Of a stretch of DNA of 50,391 bases, positions 8,089 through 15,699 are shown one piece after another; position 1 is the first letter of the stretch, and each line of letters starts with the position of its first letter. The stretch is from an uncultured Lachnospiraceae bacterium (lineage in GTDB: Bacteria; Bacillota; Clostridia; Lachnospirales; Lachnospiraceae). The notes under the pieces were generated by a model, which had not been told where the DNA came from, searched no databases, and worked only from the letters and a program-made list of their open reading frames with translations. Position numbers and translations under genes: made by a program. The DNA lies in contig CAJUQB010000027.1 in assembly GCA_910588285.1 (NCBI GenBank), positions 1-50,391 of the forward strand, in the 5' to 3' direction.

Positions 8089-8130
8089 AAAAAAACTCTG
8101 AAATGAAAGATGCAACATATCATTCCAGAG
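8089..8130 (-). terminator. Intrinsic terminator, expression platform of the FMN riboswitch
   Basis: On the minus strand CTCTGGAATGA (8130-8120) pairs with TCATTTCAGAG (8106-8096) through one G-U pair, followed by seven T (8095-8089). It sits between the aptamer and the ribD ribosome binding site, so FMN probably acts by premature termination. The antiterminator pairing was not worked out. Confidence 0.85.
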
Positions 8131-8154
8131 CAAATAACAGCATATCAATGCCTC

Positions 8155-8297
8155 TTATCTTCTTTCATCCAGACTGTACTGTCGGCTTCGGAATTCTTGC
8201 TTATGGAACTGCGAAGGTTCCATAAGAGTCACCGAATCTGCCTTGCGGCTCGTGGGCTGTACCACCGGTAGGGACTTGCACCCTGCCCTGAAGATAG
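8155..8297 (-). ncRNA. FMN riboswitch (RFN element)
   Basis: Reading the minus strand from 8297, the conserved RFN core is present: AUCUUC, then GGGCAGGGUG, then CCCUACCGGUGGU, then AGCCCACGAGC, a variable hairpin containing the complementary TTATGGAAC / GTTCCATAA arms, and a closing GAUGAAAGAAGAU. The P1 helix pairs AUCUUC (8295-8290) with GAAGAU (8162-8157). It lies between a consensus promoter and ribD and should turn the operon off when FMN binds. Confidence 0.96.
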
Positions 8298-8314
8298 CTA
8301 TTCAATTGCCTGTC

Positions 8315-8343
8315 ATTATAAACCTCCGGAAATGGTTTGTCAA
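8315..8343 (-). promoter_or_regulatory. Sigma-A promoter of the riboflavin operon
   Basis: On the minus strand the -35 is TTGACA (8343-8338) and the -10 is TATAAT (8320-8315), separated by exactly 17 bases. Both hexamers are perfect consensus. Transcription would begin about 10 bases before the aptamer. Confidence 0.93.
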
Positions 8344-8409
8344 GAAAAAATTATTCCAGCGGGCAGCGGGCCAGGTGACTGCCTGAAGTCATTTGGCGGC
8401 TGCAGATAT

Positions 8410-8454
8410 CCGAAAACGGTTAGATCATGAAGAAAAAATACCCGAAAACGGTTA
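8410..8454 (+). promoter_or_regulatory. Paired direct-repeat operator candidate
   Basis: The 13-mer CCGAAAACGGTTA occurs at 8410-8422 and 8442-8454, a centre spacing of 32 bp (about three helical turns). Each copy contains the small inverted repeat CCG-AAAA-CGG. The pair lies just upstream of the -35 of a gene encoding a helix-turn-helix protein, so it is a likely binding site, perhaps for that protein. Confidence 0.65.
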
Positions 8455-8463
8455 AAATACGGG

Positions 8464-8492
8464 TTGACGATCCGGAATTCTTTTGATACAAT
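8464..8492 (+). promoter_or_regulatory. Sigma-A promoter of the XRE-Uma2 operon
   Basis: TTGACG (8464-8469) and TACAAT (8487-8492) are separated by 17 bases, about 37 bases before the start codon at 8529. The paired CCGAAAACGGTTA boxes lie immediately upstream. Confidence 0.85.
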
Positions 8493-8528
8493 GATGGTAA
8501 GAATTTGGCAGGTTCAGGAGGGATGCAT

Positions 8529-9332
8529 ATGACGCTTCAGGAGATGAAGAGAAGGAGGCAGGAGAAGGGATATACCTACTCCCAGCTGGCGGAGCGGTCG
8601 GGGATTCCGGTGGGGACGCTTCAGAAGATTTTTAACGGGGAGACGGCCAGCCCCCGTTACAGCACTATTCAGGCGCTGGAGGAGGCCCTGGGGGACGAGC
8701 CCCTTGTGGTCTGCGAGCCTGTCTCCGGCTACAACGTTCACAGGAGGGAGAAGCAGCCGGGGGAATATACCATTGAGGACTACCGGGCTCTGCCGGAGGA
8801 GCAGCGTGTGGAATTGATTGACGGGGTGTTTTACGATATGGCTGCCCCCACCACCTTCCACCAGCTGCTGGCCGGGGAATTATACCGTCAGATTTCCAAT
8901 TACATCCTGGACCGCAACGGGAAGTGTACGCCCTTTATCTCACCGGTTGACGTACAGCTGGACAATGATGAGCGGACCATGATCCAGCCGGATGTGATCA
9001 TTGTCTGCAGCCGGGAACAGATTGTCCGAAGGAATGTTATGGGAGCGCCGGATTTCGTGCTGGAGGTGGTGTCGCCAAGCAGCAAGCGCCGGGATTATCT
9101 GCTGAAGCTTCACAAATATCAGAATGCAGGGGTGCGGGAATACTGGCTGGTGGACCCGGGGCAGAAGCTGGTGCTGGTCTATTTCTTTGAGAGTGAGGTC
9201 TGCCCGACGATCTACCCTCTGGAGGGCAGGATTCCGGTGAATCTGTACGGGGGCGACCTGGAGCTGGAGTTTGACCGGATGGCTGCCTGGCTTGAGGAGG
9301 AAGCTATGATGGAGAGGGAAGCCGGGGAATGA
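8529..9332 (+). CDS. XRE-type HTH / Uma2 (PD-(D/E)XK-like) fusion protein
   Basis: A 267-residue fusion. The start is ATG 8529, seven bases after AGGAGG; the ATG at 8523 is too close. Residues 1-55 form a Cro/XRE helix-turn-helix (YTYSQLAERSGIPVGTLQKI, then STIQALEEALG). Residues about 80-250 form a Uma2 domain, with ELIDGVFYDMAAPTTFHQ, QPDVIIVC, PDFVLEVVSPSSKRRD and GVREYWLVDP. Uma2 proteins have a nuclease-like fold, but their function is not established. Acidic and Lys residues at the expected places (QPD, LEVVS, LLKLHKYQ) suggest an intact site. The stop overlaps the ATG of the transporter gene. It may act as a DNA-binding regulator of its own operon. Confidence 0.85.
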   Translation: MTLQEMKRRRQEKGYTYSQLAERSGIPVGTLQKIFNGETASPRYSTIQALEEALGDEPLVVCEPVSGYNVHRREKQPGEYTIEDYRALPEEQRVELIDGVFYDMAAPTTFHQLLAGELYRQISNYILDRNGKCTPFISPVDVQLDNDERTMIQPDVIIVCSREQIVRRNVMGAPDFVLEVVSPSSKRRDYLLKLHKYQNAGVREYWLVDPGQKLVLVYFFESEVCPTIYPLEGRIPVNLYGGDLELEFDRMAAWLEEEAMMEREAGE

Positions 9333-10561
9333 CAGAGCAGGGAAATAAGAACGGAAGGAATAAGAACGGAAGGAATAAGAACGAAAAAAATAAGAAGAAT
9401 ACCATATTTGCCTCCATTCTGGTGGCCACCACAGCCATTGGGCCGGGCTTCCTCACCCAGACGGCCGTGTTTACCCAGGAGCATCGGGCCTCCTTTGGCT
9501 TTGCCATTCTGGTGTCCCTGATTCTGGCGGCTGTGGCCCAGCTGAACATCTGGCGGGTGCTGTGCCATACCGGCCTGCGGGGACAGGAGCTGGCGAACCG
9601 TCTGCTGCCAGGGCTGGGATATGGGATCGCCCTGCTGATTGTGGCCGGAGGGCTGATTTTTAACATTGGCAATGTGGGCGGCGGTGCTATGGGATGGAAT
9701 ACCTTATTGGGTCTGCCCATGAAGTGGGGGACCCTGCTGACGGGAGCCTTTGCCATCGGAATCTTTTTGATCCGAAACGCTCAGCGCGCCATGGATTATG
9801 TAACAACCGTACTCTCTGCCGGCATTATTCTAGTGGTTGTAATATTGATCCTTCTGGTTCATCCGCCCATTGGGGAGGCGGCCCGCTGTACCCTGGTGCC
9901 AGAGGAGCCGGTGGACAGCCTGTTCCCGGCTGTTTTAACCTTGCTGGGCGGGACCATTGGCGGCTATATCACCTTTTCCGGGGCCCACAGGCTGATTGCG
10001 GACGGCGTAACCGGGGCGGAGCACCAGCCGGAGGTGACGCGGAGCGCCTTGTCCGGCATCGGGATTGCGGCGGGGCTGCGTTTTCTGCTGTTCCTTGCGA
10101 TCCTTGGCGTGGTGAGCCGAGGGGCGGTTCTTGGCAGCGAGAATCCCATTGTGGATGTATTTGCGGCAGGCGCAGGTCCGCTGGGCACTTATTTTGCGGG
10201 CATTGTACTGGTGTGCGCCTCCGCCGTGCCGGTACTTGGGGCAGCCTACACCTCAGTGTCCTTTTTTAAGACCTTTCACCCGGCCCTGGAGCGGCGGGAA
10301 AAGGAGCTGACCATTGCCATGATTGCCCTGTCCACGCTGTGCATGTTCCTTTTGGGCAGGCCTGCCGCCCTGCTGATCCTGGCTGGCGCAGTCAACGGTC
10401 TGATCCTGCCGGTTACTCTCTTTGTCTGCCTGATCGCAGCCAGGTGCAGGAAGATCGTAGGGGAGGACTACAGGCATCCTGCATGGCTTTGGATTGCAGG
10501 ATTTCTGGTGGCCTTATTGTCGGCAGCGATGGGTGTTGCGTCCATCGGGGAGCTGCTGTGA
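9329..10561 (+). CDS. NRAMP-related membrane transporter (atypical, no DPGN motif)
   Basis: A 410-residue polytopic protein with about 11 membrane segments and a Lys/Asn-rich N-terminal tail. It resembles the NRAMP fold family: the first helix reads ATTAIGPGFLTQTAVF, matching GPG of NRAMP helix 1, but the canonical DPGN metal motif is replaced (TQEH). Helix 6 reads GGTIGGYITFSGAHRL in place of the usual MPHN-containing segment. It therefore probably does not carry Mn or Fe as a classic MntH does. It resembles the YcsG type, which in Bacillus subtilis lies in the 5-oxoprolinase (pxpABC) region. Its ATG overlaps the preceding stop, and pcp follows after 18 bases, so a substrate linked to pyroglutamate is a fair inference. 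Confidence 0.75.
   Translation: MTEQGNKNGRNKNGRNKNEKNKKNTIFASILVATTAIGPGFLTQTAVFTQEHRASFGFAILVSLILAAVAQLNIWRVLCHTGLRGQELANRLLPGLGYGIALLIVAGGLIFNIGNVGGGAMGWNTLLGLPMKWGTLLTGAFAIGIFLIRNAQRAMDYVTTVLSAGIILVVVILILLVHPPIGEAARCTLVPEEPVDSLFPAVLTLLGGTIGGYITFSGAHRLIADGVTGAEHQPEVTRSALSGIGIAAGLRFLLFLAILGVVSRGAVLGSENPIVDVFAAGAGPLGTYFAGIVLVCASAVPVLGAAYTSVSFFKTFHPALERREKELTIAMIALSTLCMFLLGRPAALLILAGAVNGLILPVTLFVCLIAARCRKIVGEDYRHPAWLWIAGFLVALLSAAMGVASIGELL
9344..9397 (+). repeat. 15-bp tandem repeat coding for a Lys/Asn-rich tail
   Basis: AATAAGAACGGAAGG occurs twice in tandem (9344-9373), followed by two diverged or partial copies to 9397. It encodes the repeated NKNGR pentapeptide at the N-terminus of the transporter. 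Confidence 0.75.
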
Positions 10562-10579
10562 ACAGGAGAGGAGAATCGG

Positions 10580-11185
10580 ATGAAGATTTTATTGACAGGC
10601 TTTGACCCCTTTGGCGGGGAGCAGGTGAATCCGGCCCTGGAGGCCGTGAAACGTGTGGCGGTGCCGGATTTTGAGCTTGTGAAGCTTACGGTGCCTACGG
10701 TATTTGAGGAGGCGGCGCAGGTGGTTTTGGATGCCATAGAGAGCCACAGGCCGGATGCAGTAGTCTGTGTGGGACAGGCCGGAGGCAGGAGCCAGATCAC
10801 ACCGGAGCGGGTTGCCATTAATATCATAGATGCACGGATTCCGGATAATAGGGGAAATCAGCCAAAGGACTGCCCGGCGGTGAAGGAGGGTCCGGCGGCT
10901 TACTTTTCTACTCTGCCCATCAAGGACATGGTGTCAGCGATGGAGACTGCCGGGATTCCGGCTGCAGTTTCCAATACGGCAGGGACCTTTGTGTGCAATT
11001 ATCTGATGTACCGGGTACTCCATGCACTTGCGGTCAGCGGCCGGCAGATACCGGCAGGCTTTATCCATGTACCCTATATTCCGGAGCAGACCGGGAACCG
11101 GGCGGAAGACGTGCCATCCCTGCCTTTGGACCAAATCATCCGGGGGCTGGAAGCAGCGTTATATGCGCTGCCTGCCGGGCAATGA
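10580..11185 (+). CDS. pcp: Pyrrolidone-carboxylate (pyroglutamyl) peptidase I
   Basis: A 201-residue cytoplasmic cysteine peptidase (C15) that removes N-terminal pyroglutamate from peptides. The start ATG 10580 follows GGAGAGGAGAAT. The N-terminus KILLTGFDPFGGEQVNPA is the family signature. The catalytic triad is visible as Glu76 (ITPERVAIN), Cys139 (SNTAGTFVCNY) and His163 (GFIHVPYIPEQ). It is the last gene of the operon with the XRE-Uma2 protein and the NRAMP-like transporter, 18 bases after the latter. It would produce 5-oxoproline, but no 5-oxoprolinase is in the window. Confidence 0.97.
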   Translation: MKILLTGFDPFGGEQVNPALEAVKRVAVPDFELVKLTVPTVFEEAAQVVLDAIESHRPDAVVCVGQAGGRSQITPERVAINIIDARIPDNRGNQPKDCPAVKEGPAAYFSTLPIKDMVSAMETAGIPAAVSNTAGTFVCNYLMYRVLHALAVSGRQIPAGFIHVPYIPEQTGNRAEDVPSLPLDQIIRGLEAALYALPAGQ

Positions 11186-11261
11186 TGTACGTTTCGCCGA
11201 ATATGGCATTTGACAGCTTCAATTGACAAATCTTTCTTACATTTCACAAGGAGGAGATAAA

Positions 11262-12290
11262 ATGCAAACTATTACACTGGGAACAACCGGCATTACTGTC
11301 TGTCAGAATGCTTTTGGCGCGCTGCCGGTGCAGCGGACGGACATGGAGACGGCAGTGAAGATTCTGCGCCGGGCCTATGAGGGCGGTATGCGTTTCTTTG
11401 ATACAGCCAGAGCCTACAGTGACAGCGAGGAGAAGCTGGGGCAGGCTCTGGGAGAGGTTCGGGGAGATATATTCCTTGCAACAAAGACAATGGCCAAGAC
11501 CCCGGAGGAATTTTGGGAGCAGCTGGAGACATCCCTTGAGAAGCTTCGGACGGATTATGTGGATCTGTATCAGTTCCACTGTGTGAGCCAGTGCTACCGC
11601 CCAGGGGACGGAACCGGCATGTATGAGTGTATGCTGGAGGCAAAGCGTCAGGGGAAGATTCGCCACATTGGCGTTACGGCCCACAAGCTCCGGATCGCCA
11701 TGGAATGTGTGGAATCCGGCCTCTACGAGACCATGCAGTTCCCCTTCAGCTATCTGTCCTCCGAGAAGGAACTGGCCCTTGTGGAGGCCTGCCGTCAGAG
11801 GGAGATGGGATTTATTGCCATGAAAGGCCTTGCAGGCGGCCTGATCCGGGATTCCAAGGCAGCTATGGCATATATGACGCAGTTTGACAATGTGCTTCCC
11901 ATCTGGGGAATTCAGAAGCCGGAGGAGCTGGAGGAGTGGCTTGCCTTTATGGAGGAGACGCCAGTGTATGACAAGGAGCTTCGGGCTTTTGTGGAGCAGG
12001 AGAAGCAGGAGCTGGCCGGAGAATTCTGTCGGGGCTGCGGCTACTGCATGCCCTGTCCTGCAGGTATTATGATCAACCAGTGCGCCCGCATGTCCCTGAT
12101 GCTGCGCCGTGCGCCTTCCGCAGCCTGGCTGACAGAGGAGATGCAGGCGGAAATGGCCAGGATTGAGCAGTGTCTGGAATGCGGCCAGTGCAGGAGCAAG
12201 TGCCCCTATGAGCTGGATACTCCCAGGCTTCTGAAGAAGAATCTGGAGGACTACAGGCAGGTGCTGGCAGGAGAAGTGAAGGTCTGCTGA
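11262..12290 (+). CDS. Aldo/keto reductase with C-terminal [4Fe-4S] ferredoxin-like domain
   Basis: A 342-residue oxidoreductase. The start is ATG 11262 after AAGGAGGAG; an in-frame TTG further upstream is rejected. The AKR catalytic tetrad is visible as Asp47, Tyr52 (DTARAYSDSEEKLG), Lys75 (LATKTMAKT) and His106 (YQFHCVS). The C-terminal part carries two cysteine clusters, CRGCGYCMPCPAG (near residue 250) and CLECGQCRSKCPYELDTP (near residue 305), typical of the iron-sulfur AKR family common in anaerobic Firmicutes. The substrate is unknown. It is 76 bases after pcp and could have its own promoter, but none was clear. Confidence 0.93.
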   Translation: MQTITLGTTGITVCQNAFGALPVQRTDMETAVKILRRAYEGGMRFFDTARAYSDSEEKLGQALGEVRGDIFLATKTMAKTPEEFWEQLETSLEKLRTDYVDLYQFHCVSQCYRPGDGTGMYECMLEAKRQGKIRHIGVTAHKLRIAMECVESGLYETMQFPFSYLSSEKELALVEACRQREMGFIAMKGLAGGLIRDSKAAMAYMTQFDNVLPIWGIQKPEELEEWLAFMEETPVYDKELRAFVEQEKQELAGEFCRGCGYCMPCPAGIMINQCARMSLMLRRAPSAAWLTEEMQAEMARIEQCLECGQCRSKCPYELDTPRLLKKNLEDYRQVLAGEVKVC

Positions 12291-12400
12291 GAAGTCAGAT
12301 TTCCGGAACTTAGGGCTTCCATTTTAGGACATCTTGTGGTATGATTACCATAATGTATCCCATAGGGAGCGAATATTATTTTAGAGAAGAGAGGAACGAT

Positions 12401-12508
12401 ATGGTTTATATTATTGGCGGCGTTGTTTTGGTTGCAGTGATTGTAGCGGTGGTTGCCTCTGTGGGCGGAACTGTTGCAGCAGTTACAGCACGGGAAGAAG
12501 AGGAATAA
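12401..12508 (+). CDS. 35-residue single-pass membrane peptide
   Basis: ATG 12401 follows AGAGGAACG, and the frame ends at TAA 12508. The peptide is one long hydrophobic helix (VYIIGGVVLVAVIVAVVASV) with an acidic tail AREEEE. A possible TATGAT -10 box lies at 12340-12345 without a good -35. A terminator follows at 12612. Length, ribosome binding site and topology suggest a real small membrane protein, but no family is recognised. Confidence 0.6.
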   Translation: MVYIIGGVVLVAVIVAVVASVGGTVAAVTAREEEE

Positions 12509-12611
12509 GAGGCAGCAGAGTTGTGGGCTTTTTTGTTGCGTAACAGATTTTTGAAGAATGCCCGGAATTGTTGCTGTTTTTGGCCCCTGGGCCCCTCATA
12601 GCAATCAAGTG

Positions 12612-12642
12612 GAGCGTCATGGAAACAGGACGCTCTATTTTT
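12612..12642 (+). terminator. Intrinsic terminator
   Basis: GAGCGTC (12612-12618) pairs with GACGCTC (12629-12635) around a 10-base loop, followed by TATTTTTA. It ends transcription arriving from the small peptide gene, just before the mgtE promoter. Confidence 0.75.
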
Positions 12643-12645
12643 ACG

Positions 12646-12674
12646 TTGCCGCCAGGACATAGGTATGGTATGAT
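12646..12674 (+). promoter_or_regulatory. Sigma-A promoter of mgtE
   Basis: TTGCCG (12646-12651) and TATGAT (12669-12674) are separated by 17 bases, about 40 bases before the mgtE start. Confidence 0.7.
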
Positions 12675-12715
12675 GGGGAAGGAATAGAAACGCATTGACG
12701 GAATGGGGTGGCAGC

Positions 12716-14182
12716 ATGGAGAAAAGGGAAAAGACTGCCCAGGAGGATCTGGGACTGGGGAGGATGGAAGAGCAGGAAGAATATAAGACGGAATTGTTTC
12801 CGGAGCAGGGCTTTGTTGAGGAGCGAAGCCAGGAGGAGATCCTGGAGGAGCAGATCGCGGAGATTGTCGATGCATTGGAACGGGCGGACAGGCAGCGTCT
12901 GGATGACCAGTATGAGCATTTGCATCCCATCGACCTGGCCGAAGCGATGGAGGACTGGGACGAGGAGCTGCTGGGGCAGTTTTGCAGCTTGGCAGATGAT
13001 GAGAAGCTGGCAGAGCTCTTTGAGGAATCCGATGAGAAGCTGCAGGTTCAGCTTACGAATTTTTTAGATAACCAGCGTGTGCTGCATATTTTCAGCTTTA
13101 TGCAGAAGGACGATATTGTAGATATTCTGGGGAACCTGAAGATCAACCGCAGAAAGCAGCTGTTAGATCTGATGCGGGCAGGGGAGCGTAGGATTATCAC
13201 AGAGCTTTTGGGCTATGAGGAGGACTCTGCCGGGGGCTTGATGACCACTGCCTATATTGCCTTAAACGGCCATCTGACCATAGGGGCGGCCATCCGCAAG
13301 ATCAAGGACATTGCACCCAAGACGGAGCTTCTGGAGACAATTTTTGTTCTGAACGGCCGTCGCCAGCTGATGGGGACAGCGGATCTTCGAGATATCCTGG
13401 TGGCCAGCGACAGCGATACCTTAGACAGTATCTGTGACGAGCAGGTGGTCAGCGTAACCCCTGAGACAGACCAGGAGGAGGTTTCCCTGCTGGTATCCAA
13501 GTATGACCTGAATGCAATTCCTGTGGTAAACAAGCGGAATATTCTGCTTGGCATTATCACGGTTGACGATATTATTGATGTTATTCTGGAAGAGCACACA
13601 GAGGACATGCTGCAGATGGCCGGCGTCAGCAAGGAGGAATCCATTGACAGTACGCTGGGAGAGTCTGTAAAACGGCGTATGCCCTGGCTGTTTGTGAATC
13701 TGATTACAGCTTTTTTGGCTTCCTTTGCCATCCAGAGCTTTGCCGGCGTCATTGAGCAGGTGGTGGCCTTGTCCGCTACGATGACGATTGTCACCGGTAT
13801 GGGAGGCAATTCCGGGAACCAGACATTGTCCATTATCATCCGAAGCATTGCGCTGGGGGAGATTGATTTGAAAACCTCCTGGCGGCTGGTGCTGAAGGAA
13901 GCTTTTGTCTGCATGATTGATGGCTTTGTGGTGGGGATTTTTACCAGCCTGATTGTGTACCTGCGGTATGGGAACCTGTACCTGGCAGGGATTATCTGGA
14001 TGGCCATGATCCTGAACTTTTTTATTTCCGGGCTGTTTGGCTCCTTGATCCCGCTGATTTTCAAGGCATTGAAGCTGGATCCGGCGCTGGCCTCTTCCAT
14101 TTTTCTGACGGCGGCAACGGATATTTTGGGGTTTTTGATTTTTTTGGGGCTGGCCAGCCTCTTCCTGCCAATGCTGGTGTGA
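12716..14182 (+). CDS. mgtE: Magnesium transporter MgtE
   Basis: A 488-residue Mg2+ channel/transporter. The start is ATG 12716 after GGGGTGG; an in-frame TTG at 12695 is less likely. The order is an acidic N domain (about residues 30-140), two CBS domains (about 140-265, e.g. SAGGLMTTAYIAL and LLGIITVDDIIDVI) and five membrane helices. The pore signatures GMGGNSGNQTLS and TAATDILGF, with the conserved Asp in the last helix, are present. The long charged N-terminus is typical of Firmicute MgtE. It has its own promoter at 12646. Confidence 0.96.
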   Translation: MEKREKTAQEDLGLGRMEEQEEYKTELFPEQGFVEERSQEEILEEQIAEIVDALERADRQRLDDQYEHLHPIDLAEAMEDWDEELLGQFCSLADDEKLAELFEESDEKLQVQLTNFLDNQRVLHIFSFMQKDDIVDILGNLKINRRKQLLDLMRAGERRIITELLGYEEDSAGGLMTTAYIALNGHLTIGAAIRKIKDIAPKTELLETIFVLNGRRQLMGTADLRDILVASDSDTLDSICDEQVVSVTPETDQEEVSLLVSKYDLNAIPVVNKRNILLGIITVDDIIDVILEEHTEDMLQMAGVSKEESIDSTLGESVKRRMPWLFVNLITAFLASFAIQSFAGVIEQVVALSATMTIVTGMGGNSGNQTLSIIIRSIALGEIDLKTSWRLVLKEAFVCMIDGFVVGIFTSLIVYLRYGNLYLAGIIWMAMILNFFISGLFGSLIPLIFKALKLDPALASSIFLTAATDILGFLIFLGLASLFLPMLV

Positions 14183-14286
14183 GGGCAGTCCCTGTAGGGG
14201 GAACAGTAAGATAGTTTTGCCAAGTTCAGTTTGAAACGCCCCATTTGTGGGGGATTCATATTTATAAAAAACGGAGGATTTTTGCA

Positions 14287-15486
14287 ATGAAGGATATTAA
14301 GATTGGAGTGATCGGACTGGGAGCCAGAGGATACAGTCTGCTGAAGGACGTGATACTGGCACAGGGGGAACAGGTGACTGCTGTGTGCGACGTATACGAG
14401 GATCGGGCAAGGCAGGGGGCTGCGGCCGTACAGGAAGCCGGACAGGCAGAGCCGGCTATTTACCTGGATTATCAGGAGGTGATCCGGGATGAAGCCGTTA
14501 CGGTTGTCGTCATCACCTCTTCCTGGGAAAGCCATGTGGAGATCGCCCTGGCTGCCCTGTACGCCGGAAAGCCGGTTGCCATGGAGGTGGGAGGCGCTTA
14601 TGAGCTTAAGCACTGCTACGATCTGGTGGAGGCCTATGAAAAGACAGGCACGCCGTTTATGTTCCTGGAAAACTGCTGCTTTGGCCGTCGGGAGCTGATG
14701 GCGCTGCATATGGTGCAGAAGGGGCTGTTCGGGGAAATCGTCCACTGTGCCGGCGGATATCAGCATGACCTGCGCTATGAGATTGCCTATGGCAGGGAAA
14801 ACCGCCATTACCGGCTTCGGAATTACCTGAACCGGAACTGCGAGAATTATCCCACTCATGATCTGGGCCCCATTGCAAAGGTATTGAACCTGGGCCATGG
14901 CAACCGGATGCTGACCCTGACCTCCACTGCCTCCAAGGCATCTGGGCTTCATGATTACATTATGACCCACAAGGACGAGGATGAAATCCTGAAAAATAAA
15001 ACCTTTGCCCAGGGTGATATTGTGACGACCGTGATCAAATGTGCCAGAGGCGAAACCATTGTCCTGACACTGGACACCACACTCCCACGGTATTACAGCC
15101 GCAATTTTACGGTCCGTGGGACCAAGGGCATGTATGAGGAGGTCACCGATTCGGTATTCCTGGATCGGAAGGAGGATATGGCCCATGATTTTGACTGGGC
15201 AAGATGCTGTGCAGGCAACGCCAAGGACTATGCAGAGGAATACGACCATCCCATTTGGAAGGAGTATCTTAAGGAGGGCGTCCAGGGGACCCATGACGGT
15301 ATGGATTGGCTGGAATTTAAAATTTTCTTCCGGAATCTGCGGGAGGATCAGCCTATGCCAGTGGATGTGTATGACGCTGCCAGCTGGATGGCTGTCTCTG
15401 CACTCTCCGAGATGTCCGTTGCCCGTGGCGGAGCAGTTGTAGATATCCCGGACTTTACCAGCGGAAAATGGGTAGAAGAAATTTAA
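14287..15486 (+). CDS. Gfo/Idh/MocA family oxidoreductase, GH109-like
   Basis: A 399-residue protein with an N-terminal Rossmann NAD(P) site, IGVIGLGARGYS (residues 6-17). The start ATG 14287 follows ACGGAGG; an in-frame TTG upstream is rejected. The middle shows MFLENCCFGRRELMAL, GLFGEIVHCAGGYQHDLR and NYPTHDLGPIAKVLNLG. These closely resemble the NAD-dependent glycosidases of family GH109 (alpha-N-acetylgalactosaminidase type) rather than simple dehydrogenases, so a glycan-degrading role on amino sugars is plausible. No sugar operon surrounds it. The tRNA-Leu gene follows. Confidence 0.85.
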   Translation: MKDIKIGVIGLGARGYSLLKDVILAQGEQVTAVCDVYEDRARQGAAAVQEAGQAEPAIYLDYQEVIRDEAVTVVVITSSWESHVEIALAALYAGKPVAMEVGGAYELKHCYDLVEAYEKTGTPFMFLENCCFGRRELMALHMVQKGLFGEIVHCAGGYQHDLRYEIAYGRENRHYRLRNYLNRNCENYPTHDLGPIAKVLNLGHGNRMLTLTSTASKASGLHDYIMTHKDEDEILKNKTFAQGDIVTTVIKCARGETIVLTLDTTLPRYYSRNFTVRGTKGMYEEVTDSVFLDRKEDMAHDFDWARCCAGNAKDYAEEYDHPIWKEYLKEGVQGTHDGMDWLEFKIFFRNLREDQPMPVDVYDAASWMAVSALSEMSVARGGAVVDIPDFTSGKWVEEI

Positions 15487-15495
15487 AAATTTATC

Positions 15496-15524
15496 TTGCA
15501 TTTTTTTGGCCGGTGTGTTAAAAT
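15496..15524 (+). promoter_or_regulatory. Promoter of tRNA-Leu
   Basis: TTGCAT (15496-15501) and TAAAAT (15519-15524) are separated by 17 bases, about 21 bases before the tRNA 5' end. Confidence 0.7.
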
Positions 15525-15545
15525 ATTATTTGTTCGGTTGAACAT

Positions 15546-15628
15546 GCCGGCGTGTCGGAATGGCAGACGAGGCAGACTCAAAATCTGTTGTGGGCAACCA
15601 CGTGCGGGTTCAAGTCCCGCTGCCGGCA
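15546..15628 (+). tRNA. tRNA-Leu (anticodon CAA)
   Basis: The acceptor arms GCCGGCG (15546-15552) and TGCCGGC (15621-15627) pair, with A as discriminator. The anticodon stem GCAGA/TCTGT encloses the loop CTCAAAA, giving anticodon CAA. A long variable arm (GTGGGCAACCACG) marks a class II tRNA, and the T arm is CGGGTTCAAGTCCCG. CCA is not encoded. A terminator and an integrase remnant follow, so its 3' end was probably an attachment site. Confidence 0.96.
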
Positions 15629-15646
15629 GTTAACTTAAGAGGAACG

Positions 15647-15683
15647 AACCCTGTAAACTCTGCGTTTGCAGGGTTTGTTTTTG
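15647..15683 (+). terminator. Intrinsic terminator of tRNA-Leu
   Basis: AACCCTGTAAAC (15647-15658) pairs with GTTTGCAGGGTT (15664-15675) through one T-G wobble and a five-base loop, followed by TGTTTTTG. Confidence 0.88.
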
Positions 15684-15699
15684 TCTATATCACAGAAAT

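Noticed and set aside
11223..11262. TTG start extending the aldo/keto reductase by 13 residues
   Set aside because: ATG 11262 has an AAGGAGGAG at good distance and begins at the conserved first strand.
13252..15501. A 749-codon open frame on the minus strand
   Set aside because: It lies opposite mgtE and the Gfo/Idh gene, both of which have clear family motifs, ribosome binding sites and correct lengths. The minus frame shows no recognisable domain and is a codon-bias shadow.
15546..15628. Second attachment site (copy of the tRNA-Leu 3' end) downstream
   Set aside because: I looked for a repeat of the T-arm and acceptor sequence in the following few kilobases and saw none; a full search would be needed beyond the window.
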